From Butyricicoccus_A sp963620595 (GTDB taxonomy: Bacteria > Bacillota > Clostridia > Oscillospirales > Butyricicoccaceae), in the NCBI GenBank assembly GCA_963620595.1, contig CAVFAY010000012.1, positions 1 through 64,000 of the forward strand: DNA of 64,000 nt, read 5' to 3'. The first letter of the stretch is position 1. Each line of letters starts with the position of its first letter. This document shows positions 50,804-60,177 of this stretch, in pieces. A program made the position numbers and the translations under genes. The notes below the pieces were generated by a model. It ran no database searches. It had not been told where the DNA came from and was given only the letters and a program-made list of their open reading frames with translations.

Positions 50804-51322
50804 TCAGCGCGTAGGAGAAACTCCCGTCTTCGCCGCCTGCTCACGCCGCCGTTTGTTCTCTTCGTGTGCGGCGTCTGCCTTCGGCGTAACGGCATAGGTT
50901 GCGGTTGCCGTACACACGAGTTTTTCCGGCGTGTCTTCCATCCAGCCGCGTGCGCTGGCGTGAAAGAGTTTGTGCCCACGGAACGTGATTTCCGATTCAA
51001 CGACAAGGTTGCCGCCGATGCGGCCGGGGCGAATATAATTGACCGTCATCGTAGAGGTTGGGCACAGATGAAAATCTGCGTTGTAATATACGAGCAGACC
51101 CATGCTCATATCCATCATTGCACTGGTTACACCACCGTGCAGCCAGCCCATCGGATTGCGCATTTCCGGCTTGAGACGGTATCGCACCGTACATTTCATG
51201 CCGTCTTCGCTGCAGGAGATAAATTCCGGCGGAATGCGGTTGTTTACAGAGCCTTGTTCTGCGTTTGTTCGGCGATTGATGGCGACACGAAGTCGCTGCT
51301 CATGATACTGAGAATGATCCAT
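50804..51322 (-). CDS. PaaI-type hotdog-fold acyl-CoA thioesterase
   Basis: 172 residues, one hotdog domain with the PaaI-like pattern NPMGWLHGGVTSAMMDMSMGLLVYYN, PTSTMTVNYIRPGRIGGNLVVESEITFRGHKLFHASARGW (catalytic-region Gly-rich and acidic residues in HGGV..AMMD). Would hydrolyse acyl-CoA thioesters; substrate unknown. The tail is Lys/Arg-rich. Only minus-strand gene right of the origin in this window, head-on to the fork. Confidence 0.88.
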   Translation of the reverse strand: MDHSQYHEQRLRVAINRRTNAEQGSVNNRIPPEFISCSEDGMKCTVRYRLKPEMRNPMGWLHGGVTSAMMDMSMGLLVYYNADFHLCPTSTMTVNYIRPGRIGGNLVVESEITFRGHKLFHASARGWMEDTPEKLVCTATATYAVTPKADAAHEENKRRREQAAKTGVSPTR

Positions 51323-51506
51323 GAAACCTCAGTCCTTTTTTCTTTTTTTTTCAGTGTATCATGTTACGGGAACTTCTGTCAAACGCATTGGAATTTTTCT
51401 TTGCGATTGATATTGTATTCTAAATCCGGAAATAGTAAAATAAAACTGTTAATCTGCAAAGCAGAGAAAAAATTATGGGAAAATTTCCGATTATTTTACT
51501 GGGGTA

Positions 51507-51535
51507 TTGAAATAAACACTAATTTCGTGTATATT
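51507..51535 (+). promoter_or_regulatory. Promoter of the nifS-nifU operon
   Basis: TTGAAA (51507-51512), 17-base spacer, TATATT (51530-51535). Immediately downstream CGCAGACAGG-TATTG-CCTGCG can fold (51540-51561), a possible operator. The remaining spacer 51323-51506 shows no gene. Confidence 0.7.
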
Positions 51536-51600
51536 AGTATCGCAGACAGGTATTGCCTGCGTAAGAATAAAAAACCTATATCTTTAGGAGGATATGAAAT

Positions 51601-52809
51601 ATGGAACGTGTTGTTTATTCGGATAACGCGGCTACCACACCAATTTCCAAGAACGTATATAACGCGATGCTGCCGTATCTGACCACAGGCTATGGCAACC
51701 CGTCCAGCCTGTACAAGCTGGGTCGTGATGAGAAAAAGGCGATGGATGAAGCACGCGGCCATCTGGCAAAGTTCTTCAACTGTGACCCGAACGAAATTTA
51801 CTTTACTTCCGGCGGATCTGAGGCAGATAACCTGGCAATTAAGGGTCTGTTCTTCTCTGGCAAGCTGCCGAAGAATAAGCGTCATATTATCACCAGCACT
51901 ATTGAGCATCATGCTGTTCTGTACACCTGTGAGTTCATGCAGAAGATCGGCTATGATGTGACCTTCGTCGGCGTAGATGAGCAGGGTCATATCAAGCTGG
52001 ATGAGCTGGAAAATGCCATCACAGAGGACACTGCTCTGGTATCCATCATGGCAGCCAACAACGAGATCGGTACTATCCAGGATCTCAAGGCAATTTCCGA
52101 TATTTGCCACAAGCATGGTGTTCTGTTCCATACCGATGCCGTACAGGCTGTTGGTCATATGCGCATTGACGTCAAGGCGATGGGTATTGATATGCTGTCT
52201 CTGTCCGGTCATAAGCTGCATGCACCGAAGGGAACCGGCGCGCTGTACTGCCGCAAGGGCATCAAGCTGGAGCCGCTGATTCACGGCGGCGGACAGGAGC
52301 GCGGCCTGCGTAGCGGTACCGAAAATGTTGCCGGTATCGTTGGTCTGGGCGAAGCGATTCGCTATGCAGATGAAAATCTGGAAAAGAACATGGCCTATGT
52401 CAAGGGTCTGCGTGACCGTCTGATTGAAGGCGTGCTCAAGATTCCGTACTCTCATCTGACCGGCGATCCGGTCAATCGTCTGCCGGGCACCGCAAGCTTT
52501 GTCATTGAGTGCATCGAGGGCGAGTCTCTGGTACTGCGTCTGGATCTGGCAGGCATTGCTTGCTCGACCGGTTCCGCTTGCTCGACCGGCTCTCTCGATC
52601 CGTCTCATGTTCTGATGGCAATCGGTCTGCCGCACGAGATCGCACACGGTTCTCTGCGCGTTACGCTGAGCGAGCAGAACACCGAGGAAGACGTCGATTA
52701 CTTGATTGAGAAGATCACCTATGTTGTCAAGACCCTGCGTGACATGTCTCCGGTATGGGACGAGATGATTAGCGGTCAGCCGATGCTGAAGATGTTTGAC
52801 AACAAGTAA
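51601..52809 (+). CDS. nifS: Cysteine desulfurase (NifS/IscS type)
   Basis: PLP enzyme supplying sulfur for Fe-S clusters. 402 residues: YSDNAATTPISKNVYNAMLPYL start, SGGSEADNLAIKG, TDAVQAVGH, the PLP lysine in LSGHKLHAPKGTGALY (Lys205) and the active-site loop with Cys321 and Cys327 in CSTGSACSTGS; Cys327 is the likely catalytic one. AGGAGG lies before the ATG. The pairing with nifU 46 bases downstream gives a minimal ISC/NIF unit without an IscR/Rrf2 regulator. Confidence 0.96.
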   Translation: MERVVYSDNAATTPISKNVYNAMLPYLTTGYGNPSSLYKLGRDEKKAMDEARGHLAKFFNCDPNEIYFTSGGSEADNLAIKGLFFSGKLPKNKRHIITSTIEHHAVLYTCEFMQKIGYDVTFVGVDEQGHIKLDELENAITEDTALVSIMAANNEIGTIQDLKAISDICHKHGVLFHTDAVQAVGHMRIDVKAMGIDMLSLSGHKLHAPKGTGALYCRKGIKLEPLIHGGGQERGLRSGTENVAGIVGLGEAIRYADENLEKNMAYVKGLRDRLIEGVLKIPYSHLTGDPVNRLPGTASFVIECIEGESLVLRLDLAGIACSTGSACSTGSLDPSHVLMAIGLPHEIAHGSLRVTLSEQNTEEDVDYLIEKITYVVKTLRDMSPVWDEMISGQPMLKMFDNK

Positions 52810-52855
52810 GAATCATATTTTAGGAATTGTATTGCAATAAAAGGAGTTTATCACT

Positions 52856-53263
52856 ATGGATTACAGCGAAAAGGTAATGGATCATTTTGCCAATCCGCGC
52901 AATGTCGGCGTGATTGAGGATGCCAATGCTGTCGGCGAAGTAGGCAATGCCAAGTGCGGCGACATCATGAAGATGTATATGAAGATCAACGATGAGGGCG
53001 TCATCGAGGACATCAAGTTCAAGACCTTCGGCTGCGGCGCAGCCGTTGCAACCAGCTCGATGGCAACTGAGATGGTCAAGGGCAAGACCATTGAAGAGGC
53101 ACTCAAGCTGACAAACAAGGCAGTGGCAGAGGCTCTGGACGGTCTGCCGCCGGTAAAGATGCACTGCTCTGTTCTGGCTGAAGAGGCCATTCAGGCAGCT
53201 CTGACCGACTACTATACCCGCAAGGGTCTGAATCCGGACGACTATATCCCGAAGAAGAAGTAA
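52856..53263 (+). CDS. nifU: Fe-S cluster scaffold protein NifU/IscU
   Basis: 135 residues of the U-type scaffold: MDYSEKVMDHFANPRNVG, Cys34 in NAKCGD with Asp36, Cys60 in FGCGAAVATSS, Cys104 in MHCSVLAEEA. The three Cys and the Asp make the [2Fe-2S] site. No C-terminal NifU domain, so it is IscU-sized. AAAAGGAG lies before the ATG; terminator at 53289-53318. Confidence 0.96.
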   Translation: MDYSEKVMDHFANPRNVGVIEDANAVGEVGNAKCGDIMKMYMKINDEGVIEDIKFKTFGCGAAVATSSMATEMVKGKTIEEALKLTNKAVAEALDGLPPVKMHCSVLAEEAIQAALTDYYTRKGLNPDDYIPKKK

Positions 53264-53288
53264 GAAAATAATCTAACATTTCATCGAA

Positions 53289-53318
53289 ATAAGCCGCATA
53301 CGTTTGTATGCGGCCTTT
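53289..53318 (+). terminator. Terminator after nifU
   Basis: Stem GCCGCATAC / GTATGCGGC with a GTTT loop, then TTTTC. It ends before the mfd Shine-Dalgarno. Confidence 0.88.
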
Positions 53319-53345
53319 TCGGCATGTATAAGGAGAAATTTTCCT

Positions 53346-56300
53346 ATGGAGCGTATCACACAGCTAATTGCTGATTTAACAGAATATGACAGCATTGCGG
53401 AGGGACTAAAAGCGGGCAAATCACCGATTGAGGTGACAGGACTCGCACCGATTCACAAGGCAAATTTGACGGCGGCTCTGGCAGGTCAGCTGCACAAACA
53501 GGCGGTTGTCATCTGTGCGGATGATTTGGCGTGCAGCCGTATGGCGCATGACCTGGAAGCTTTTTCGGAACGTCCGGTAGAGATTCTTCCGGCGCGTGAA
53601 TTTGTGTTTCATAATATTGAATCATCATCCCGCGAGTATGAGCACAAGCGCATTTCTGCTCTGCGCGATTTGCAGCTCGGAAAAAAGACCATCGTCACAA
53701 CGATTCCTGCGCTGCTCATGGCGACCATGCCGCCGGAAAAAATGCAGGAAGCTATGTTTTCCATTGATTTCAACGAAGAATATGACATTGACGAGTTGAT
53801 GCAAAAACTGCTTTTGGCGGGGTATCGGAGATGTATGCAGGTAGAAGGTGAGGGTCAATTTTCTGTCCGCGGCGGTATTCTGGATATTTTTGTGCCGGGA
53901 GAAGATTATCCGGTGCGCATTGAGTTTTTTGATACCGAAGTGGACACCATGTCGTATTTCGATATTGGCTCTCAGCGGCGCACGCGCTCACTGGAAAAGC
54001 TGCTGTGCGTGCCCAATATGGAGGTTTTGCCGACGCTTGCGCCGGATGGCATCAAAGGCTTGGTCAATAAGCTGACCGGTATTATGCTCTCGCGCACCAA
54101 TAAGCATCCGGATTTGGATCGCAATTTGCGCCGTGATATAGAACGGCTCAACAATGATGGCATTTTTCCGGCAGCAGATAAGTATCTGCCGCTGATTTAT
54201 CCTAAATTGACGTCTGCGGTCGAGTACATTCCGGAAGATGCGCTGGTCTGTTTTGATGATTTCCGCGCCGTGCGCGAGGCAGCCCGCGTGTTTACGCTGC
54301 GTATGAAAGAGGATGTCGAGGCGCTGCTGGAGCGCGGACAGATCTTTGGAAAAAACGCGATATATCAGCATAGTCTGGAAGAGGCGATGCAGCGTCTGGA
54401 AGCAAACAGTGTGCTGTACTTGGAAACGTTCTTAAGCTCTATGCCGGAATGTCCGCCGAAACAGGTCACAGAAATCACGGCAAAACAGCTGTCACCGTAT
54501 TCCGGAAACACAGAAGCCGCAGCTTCGGATATTCGCGCTTATCAGGATATGAACTACCGTGTAATTGTGCTGTGTTCCGGCGATATGCGCCGCACGACGA
54601 TGAAGGACATTTTACAGGAGCACGGCATTGATGCACGGGTGACGGATCGGCTGCCGCGTCCGGGCGGTGTCAGTATTTTAGAGGGCAGCTTGTCTGCCGG
54701 TATGGAATATCCTTCGCTCAAGACTGCGGTTTTGACCGAAGGACAGATGCTTGCTGCCCGAAAAAAGAAGAAAGAACGGCGAAAAAAATCCAATCGAGAT
54801 CATGTGCGCAGTTATACGGATCTGACACCGGGTGATTTGGTTGTTCATGAGCACCATGGCATCGGCCGATTTGTCGGCATGGAGCGAATGCGGGTAGAAG
54901 GTACGTATCAGGATTTTGTAAAAATTGCGTTTGCCGGTACGGATTTCCTGTATGTTCCGGCGACAAGTCTGAATTTGATCTCCAAATATATCGGTGCCGG
55001 TTCGGATGCCGCGGAGAGCGGACGTGTGCGGCTCAACAAACTGGGCGGTACAGAATGGCAAAAGACACGAAGCAAGGCAAAGGCAGCAGTCAAAGAGCTG
55101 GCGGTCAATTTGATTGCGCTGTATGCAGAGCGCGAGCGCAAGCGCGGCTATGCCTTCCAGAAGGATGACAGCTGGCAGCATGAGTTCGAAGCGGCATTTG
55201 AACACGAGGAAACCGAAGATCAGCTTCGCTGTGTGCAGGAAATCAAACAGGATATGGAATCCGAGCGTCCGATGGATCGTCTGCTGTGCGGTGATGTCGG
55301 CTTTGGTAAAACCGAAGTGGCATTGCGCGCCGTCATGAAGTGTGTGATGGGCGGAAAACAGGCAGCGATTCTCGTACCGACGACGGTATTGGCGCGACAG
55401 CATTATTTGACCTGTATTGCGCGTTTTTCCGGCTGGCCGATTAAGATTGAGATGCTCAGCCGCTTCAAAACAGCCAAAGAACAGAAAATTATTCTGGAAA
55501 AGGTCAAGACCGGACAGGTCGATCTGCTTATCGGCACGCATAAGCTGTTCAACAAGAGCATGAAATTCAAAGATTTGGGCTTGCTGATTATTGACGAGGA
55601 ACAGCGATTCGGCGTATCGCATAAGGAAAAGCTCAAAGAAATGGCGCGGCAGGTGGATGTGCTCACGCTGTCTGCAACGCCGATTCCGCGCACGCTGAAT
55701 ATGGCGTTGTCCGGCATTCGTGATATGTCCGTGCTCGAAGAGCCGCCGCAGGATCGACATCCGGTACAGACCTATGTGATGGAATATGATGCCGGTGTCA
55801 TTGCCGAGGCAATGCGGCGGGAGTTTTACCGCGGCGGACAGACCTATTATCTGCACAATGAGGTCAGCACGATTGATACCTGCGCGGCAAAACTGAAAAA
55901 GATGCTGCCGGATGCGGAGATTGCTGTGGCACACGGCAAGATGAGTCAGCGAGAGCTGTCGCGGATTATGACGCGCATGAGTGATGGCGATATTGATGTA
56001 CTTGTGTGCACGACGATTATTGAAACTGGTATTGACATTGCCAATGCCAATACCCTGATTATCGAGGATGCTGATCACATGGGGCTGTCTCAGCTGCATC
56101 AGCTGCGCGGCCGTGTCGGACGCTCGGCGCGACATGCGTTTGCGTATTTTACGTTCCAGCGCGGCAAGACATTATCAGATATTTCGCAGAAGCGGCTGAA
56201 TGCCGTGCGGGAATTTGCGGAATTTGGTTCCGGCTTCAAGATTGCGATGCGAGATTTGGAGATTCGCGGCGCAGGCAATGTGCTCGGCGCCGAGCAGTCG

Positions 56301-56858
56301 GGTCATTTGATGAATGTCGGCTATGATTTGTATTTGAAGCTGCTCGAAGAAGCAGTATTGGAAGAAAAGGGCGAAAAGCCGCGTTCCAGCACCGATTGCA
56401 CGGTAGAATTGCTGGTCAATGCCAATTTGCCGGAGAAATATGTCGAGGATTCCGGTCAGCGCGTGGATTTGTATCGCCGCATTGCTGCGATTCATACAGA
56501 AGAAGAGCGCGCCGACTTGCTGGATGAGATGATTGACCGCTTTGGTGAACCGCCGGCTTCCGCCGTTGCGCTGTGTGATATTGCCCTGCTGCGCGCGCGT
56601 GCTGCGGTACAGGACATCATGGACATTCGCCAGAAGGACGGCAGAATCTATCTGACTTGGGCAAAGGATAGCACCGATCTGCGTCGGATGGCGGCACTGT
56701 GCGGGATGCAGAAATATAAGGGACGCTTGCTGCTCAATGCAGGCGAGGAACCGTATCTGTCTCTGCGTCTGAATCCGAAGGAGCGCCCGCTTGCCATGGC
56801 GCAGGAGCTGGTTTCGCTGTATGCCCAGCTCGGAGAGAAACAAACAGATGACGAGTAA
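53346..56858 (+). CDS. mfd: Transcription-repair coupling factor Mfd
   Basis: Removes RNA polymerase stalled at lesions and recruits UvrA. 1,170 residues, starting MERITQLIADLTEYD at the ATG at 53346 (AAGGAG upstream). N-terminal UvrB-like part (with GILDIFVPGEDYPVRIEFFDTEVD), the RNA-polymerase-interacting domain LTPGDLVVHEHHGIGRFVGMERM, RecG-type translocase with LLCGDVGFGKTEVALRA (Walker A), IIDEEQRFGVSHKEKLK (DEEQ), and TIIETGIDIANANTLIIEDAD, and the C-terminal D7 domain (from about 1010). Full length. Preceded by a terminator, so it has its own transcript. Confidence 0.97.
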   Translation: MERITQLIADLTEYDSIAEGLKAGKSPIEVTGLAPIHKANLTAALAGQLHKQAVVICADDLACSRMAHDLEAFSERPVEILPAREFVFHNIESSSREYEHKRISALRDLQLGKKTIVTTIPALLMATMPPEKMQEAMFSIDFNEEYDIDELMQKLLLAGYRRCMQVEGEGQFSVRGGILDIFVPGEDYPVRIEFFDTEVDTMSYFDIGSQRRTRSLEKLLCVPNMEVLPTLAPDGIKGLVNKLTGIMLSRTNKHPDLDRNLRRDIERLNNDGIFPAADKYLPLIYPKLTSAVEYIPEDALVCFDDFRAVREAARVFTLRMKEDVEALLERGQIFGKNAIYQHSLEEAMQRLEANSVLYLETFLSSMPECPPKQVTEITAKQLSPYSGNTEAAASDIRAYQDMNYRVIVLCSGDMRRTTMKDILQEHGIDARVTDRLPRPGGVSILEGSLSAGMEYPSLKTAVLTEGQMLAARKKKKERRKKSNRDHVRSYTDLTPGDLVVHEHHGIGRFVGMERMRVEGTYQDFVKIAFAGTDFLYVPATSLNLISKYIGAGSDAAESGRVRLNKLGGTEWQKTRSKAKAAVKELAVNLIALYAERERKRGYAFQKDDSWQHEFEAAFEHEETEDQLRCVQEIKQDMESERPMDRLLCGDVGFGKTEVALRAVMKCVMGGKQAAILVPTTVLARQHYLTCIARFSGWPIKIEMLSRFKTAKEQKIILEKVKTGQVDLLIGTHKLFNKSMKFKDLGLLIIDEEQRFGVSHKEKLKEMARQVDVLTLSATPIPRTLNMALSGIRDMSVLEEPPQDRHPVQTYVMEYDAGVIAEAMRREFYRGGQTYYLHNEVSTIDTCAAKLKKMLPDAEIAVAHGKMSQRELSRIMTRMSDGDIDVLVCTTIIETGIDIANANTLIIEDADHMGLSQLHQLRGRVGRSARHAFAYFTFQRGKTLSDISQKRLNAVREFAEFGSGFKIAMRDLEIRGAGNVLGAEQSGHLMNVGYDLYLKLLEEAVLEEKGEKPRSSTDCTVELLVNANLPEKYVEDSGQRVDLYRRIAAIHTEEERADLLDEMIDRFGEPPASAVALCDIALLRARAAVQDIMDIRQKDGRIYLTWAKDSTDLRRMAALCGMQKYKGRLLLNAGEEPYLSLRLNPKERPLAMAQELVSLYAQLGEKQTDDE

Positions 56859-56941
56859 TATAAAATAAACAATATTATACTATTGGTATATAAGCCGTGC
56901 CGGTTTCGGAATCAACGAAGCTGACACGGTTTGTTTTTTGC

Positions 56942-57025
56942 GTGCTGCTCCTTCCGTCACGGCTTGCGCCGCGCCACCTTCCTCAGAGAGGAAGGCTTTC
57001 GGGAGAGCCGAGAAGCCGGTACGAG
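56942..57025 (-). repeat. Dispersed intergenic repeat, locus R4 (module A with flank, reverse orientation)
   Basis: Reverse complement of module A: CTTCCGTCACGGCTTGCGCCGCGCCACCTTCCTCAGAGAGGAAGGCTTT, with the flank GAGAGCCGAGAAGCCGGTACGA, which is the reverse of the R3 left flank (TCGTACCGGCTTCTTGGCTCTC; one or two differences). So the flank and module A travel together. It sits in the 336-base spacer between mfd and clpB, before the CIRCE element. Confidence 0.92.
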
Positions 57026-57040
57026 CAGCTCTGTCAGGAA

Positions 57041-57067
57041 TTAGCACTCTCGTGTATTGAGTGCTAA
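57041..57067 (+). promoter_or_regulatory. CIRCE operator (HrcA site) upstream of clpB
   Basis: Perfect TTAGCACTC-N9-GAGTGCTAA. It is the binding site of the heat-shock repressor HrcA. Unusually, it lies 28 bases before the -35 of the best promoter instead of overlapping it. Confidence 0.97.
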
Positions 57068-57095
57068 AATTAACAAACTTGTAACAAATATTCCC

Positions 57096-57124
57096 TTGCA
57101 TTTCCTTTTAGGCGGAACTATAAT
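57096..57124 (+). promoter_or_regulatory. Promoter of clpB
   Basis: TTGCAT (57096-57101), 17-base spacer, perfect TATAAT (57119-57124), 70 bases before the start codon. Confidence 0.85.
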
Positions 57125-57194
57125 GCAGGTGTTAGGAAATCCAAGGACAATGTGTCACATATGATACACAGTCCAGCCAAGGGAGGTAACCTTT

Positions 57195-59810
57195 ATGAAT
57201 GCACAGAAATTTACGCAAAAATCTCTGGAAGCAATCCAAGACGCGAACGCGCTGTACAATGAATACGGCAATGCGGAGATGGGACAGGAACATCTGCTGC
57301 TGGCTTTGCTGCATCAGGACGGCGGCTTGATTGCCCAGCTTATGACAAAAATGGGCATTGACCCGAATAATCTGGAAAGACAGACCCGACAGGCAGTGGA
57401 AAAGCTGCCGCGTGTATCCGGCGGACGCGATGCCAGCCGCATGTATGTAACTGCGGATCTGCAAAAGACCTTGAATGAGGCGGAACACGCCGCAGAGCAG
57501 ATGAAGGACGAGTTTGTTTCCGTTGAGCATCTGTTCCTTGCCCTGATCGACACCGCCGCAGGTTCGGTTCGTGATCTGTTTCGCACATTCGGCATTCAGA
57601 AAAACAACTTTTTGCAGGCACTGTCCTCTGTGCGCGGCAATCAGCGCGTGACAACGGATTCTCCGGAAGACACCTATGATGCGCTGAAGAAATACGGCAC
57701 GGATCTGGTCGAGCAGGCACGTCAGAAAAAGATGGATCCGGTTATCGGTCGAGATGACGAGATTCGTAATGTCATCCGTATTCTGTCTCGAAAGACCAAG
57801 AACAATCCGGTTCTGATCGGTGAACCGGGCGTCGGCAAGACTGCCATTGCAGAAGGTCTGGCACAGCGTATTGTGCGCGGTGATGTACCGGGTACGCTGA
57901 AAGACAAGACCATTTTCTCTCTGGATATGGGCTCGTTGGTTGCCGGTGCTAAGTATCGCGGCGAATTTGAGGAACGTCTGAAGGCGGTTCTGAACGAAGT
58001 CAAAAAGAGTGAAGGCCATATCATTCTGTTCATTGATGAGTTGCATACCATTGTTGGTGCAGGCAAGACAGACGGTGCCATGGACGCCGGCAACCTGTTA
58101 AAGCCAATGCTGGCGCGCGGTGAACTGCATTGTATCGGTGCAACGACACTGAACGAGTATCGCCAGTATATCGAAAAGGATCCGGCTCTGGAGCGTCGTT
58201 TCCAGACCGTTATGGTCGGTGAGCCGACAGTAGAAGATACCATTGCCATTCTGCGTGGCCTGAAGGAACGCTATGAAGTATATCACGGCGTAAAAATTCA
58301 GGATTCTGCCCTGATTGCAGCGGCTACACTGTCCAATCGGTATATTACCGATAGATTCCTGCCGGATAAGGCTATTGATCTGGTCGATGAAGCGTGTGCG
58401 ATGATTCGTACAGAAATCGACTCCATGCCGACAGAATTGGATGTCATTCAGCGCAAAATCATTCAGCACGAAATCGAAGAAGCTGCCCTCAAGAAGGAAG
58501 ATGACAAGCTGTCCAAGGAGCATCTGGCAGAAATCCAGAAGGAACTGGCAGAGATGCGCGAGCAGTTCAATTCGATGAAGGCGCGCTGGGACAACGAAAA
58601 GAATGCCATCGGCAAGGTACAGAAGCTGCGCGCGGATATTGAGCAGTTAAATGCGGATATTGAGCGAGCACAGGAAAATTATGACCTCAACAAGGCTGCG
58701 GAACTCAAATACGGTCGTCTGCCGGAACTGAAAAAGCAGCTGGAAGAGGAAGAAGCGAAGGCTGAGCAGGCAGAGGGCAAGCACACTCTGCTGCGTGATA
58801 AGGTCACCGATGAAGAAATTGCCCGCATTATCGAGCGTTGGACGGGTATTCCGGTCGCTCGCCTGATGGAAGGCGAGCGCGAGAAACTACTGCATCTGGA
58901 AGATACGCTGCATGAACGCGTTATCGGTCAGGATGAAGCTGTCAAGCGCGTATCCGAAGCCATTCTGCGTTCCCGCGCAGGCATTCAGGACCCGAATCGC
59001 CCGATTGGTTCGTTCCTGTTCCTCGGCCCGACTGGTGTCGGCAAGACCGAGCTGGCAAAGACGCTGGCCGCTACTCTGTTTGATGATGAAAAGAATCTGG
59101 TTCGTATTGATATGTCGGAATACATGGAGAAATACTCCGTCTCTCGTCTGATCGGTGCACCTCCGGGATATGTCGGCTATGAAGAGGGCGGTCAGCTGAC
59201 CGAAGCGGTTCGCAGAAAGCCGTACTCCGTCGTCCTGTTCGATGAGGTAGAGAAGGCACATCCGGATGTATTCAATGTTCTGTTGCAGGTATTGGATGAC
59301 GGTCGAATTACCGACTCACAGGGTCGTACCGTAGACTTCAAGAACACGATTATCATTCTGACATCCAACCTTGGTTCTTCTGTTCTGCTCGATGGCATCG
59401 GCGCAGACGGTGAAATTCGTGAGGATGCCAAGCAGCAGGTACATGAGCTGTTGCGCCGCTCGTTCCGTCCGGAATTCCTCAACCGTCTGGATGAGATTGT
59501 CTTCTACAAGCCGCTGACCAAGGAGAACATCACGGGCATCATTGATCTGCTGATTCGGGCACTGAGCAAGCGTCTGGAAGACAAGCAGCTGTCCGTGGAA
59601 CTGACCGATGCGGCAAAGCAGTATGTCATTGACAACGGATACGATCCGGTTTACGGTGCTCGTCCGCTCAAGCGCTTCCTGCAGCGCAATGTCGAGACGC
59701 TGCTCGGCAGAACTATTATTGCCGGTGATTTGTCCGAAGGCACAAAGCTGGTTGTCGATTATCAGAATGGCGAATTGACGGTTACACCGGTGTCTGTTGT
59801 CACTGAATAA
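57195..59810 (+). CDS. clpB: ATP-dependent disaggregase ClpB
   Basis: Hexameric AAA+ chaperone that pulls proteins out of aggregates with DnaK. 871 residues: an N-terminal Clp-N domain (about 1-150, with the repeated AEMGQEHLLLALL and ISVEHLFLALI), NBD1 with GEPGVGKT (209-216) and a coiled-coil middle domain (about 410-530; long Glu/Lys-rich segment), NBD2 with GPTGVGKT (611-618) and a C-terminal domain with RPLKRFLQRNVE. The M domain and length fit ClpB rather than ClpC or ClpE. GGGAGG precedes the ATG. CIRCE control puts it in the HrcA heat-shock regulon. Confidence 0.97.
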   Translation: MNAQKFTQKSLEAIQDANALYNEYGNAEMGQEHLLLALLHQDGGLIAQLMTKMGIDPNNLERQTRQAVEKLPRVSGGRDASRMYVTADLQKTLNEAEHAAEQMKDEFVSVEHLFLALIDTAAGSVRDLFRTFGIQKNNFLQALSSVRGNQRVTTDSPEDTYDALKKYGTDLVEQARQKKMDPVIGRDDEIRNVIRILSRKTKNNPVLIGEPGVGKTAIAEGLAQRIVRGDVPGTLKDKTIFSLDMGSLVAGAKYRGEFEERLKAVLNEVKKSEGHIILFIDELHTIVGAGKTDGAMDAGNLLKPMLARGELHCIGATTLNEYRQYIEKDPALERRFQTVMVGEPTVEDTIAILRGLKERYEVYHGVKIQDSALIAAATLSNRYITDRFLPDKAIDLVDEACAMIRTEIDSMPTELDVIQRKIIQHEIEEAALKKEDDKLSKEHLAEIQKELAEMREQFNSMKARWDNEKNAIGKVQKLRADIEQLNADIERAQENYDLNKAAELKYGRLPELKKQLEEEEAKAEQAEGKHTLLRDKVTDEEIARIIERWTGIPVARLMEGEREKLLHLEDTLHERVIGQDEAVKRVSEAILRSRAGIQDPNRPIGSFLFLGPTGVGKTELAKTLAATLFDDEKNLVRIDMSEYMEKYSVSRLIGAPPGYVGYEEGGQLTEAVRRKPYSVVLFDEVEKAHPDVFNVLLQVLDDGRITDSQGRTVDFKNTIIILTSNLGSSVLLDGIGADGEIREDAKQQVHELLRRSFRPEFLNRLDEIVFYKPLTKENITGIIDLLIRALSKRLEDKQLSVELTDAAKQYVIDNGYDPVYGARPLKRFLQRNVETLLGRTIIAGDLSEGTKLVVDYQNGELTVTPVSVVTE

Positions 59811-59858
59811 TAGGTGAAAAATGCACATTTGTGCAAAAAATAAATATCGTATATTGTT

Positions 59859-59894
59859 AAAAAGACAGTCTTGTGAAAACAGGGCTGTCTTTTT
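59859..59894 (+). terminator. Terminator after clpB
   Basis: Stem AAAAAGACAGTCTTGT / ACAGGGCTGTCTTTTT (with G-T pairs) and a GAAA loop, ending in five T. The 367-base spacer to 60177 otherwise holds the promoter at 60065-60093 and no visible gene. Confidence 0.88.
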
Positions 59895-60064
59895 GCTGCT
59901 TTTTTGGTATTTATATAAAAATGTCTAATCAAAAATAGACAACAGAACGGTGCACGGTTTGTGAATATCGGACAAAATGCGGAAGAACACCTCGATATAT
60001 TGCAGTATATGCGACAAAAATGACAAAAATAGCCGTTCACAGCTCGAAAAATAAAAAGAATAAC

Positions 60065-60093
60065 TTGACAAAAAGAAAAATGCGTTCTAAGAT
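60065..60093 (+). promoter_or_regulatory. Promoter of the Sel1-repeat gene
   Basis: Perfect TTGACA (60065-60070), 17-base spacer, TAAGAT (60088-60093), then 84 bases of leader. Confidence 0.8.
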
Positions 60094-60177
60094 ATGACGA
60101 GTGCAGAAAGGTACGACAAAAAAGCACGGAAAAAGATAAGTATGATGTGAGCTGCGGAGCAGCGGGGGAATAAGCAT

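Noticed and set aside
52561..52593. Tandem CSTGSA-CSTGS in the cysteine desulfurase as an unusual duplication
   Set aside because: A Cys-x-x-Gly-Ser-Ala-Cys loop is normal for NifS/IscS proteins.
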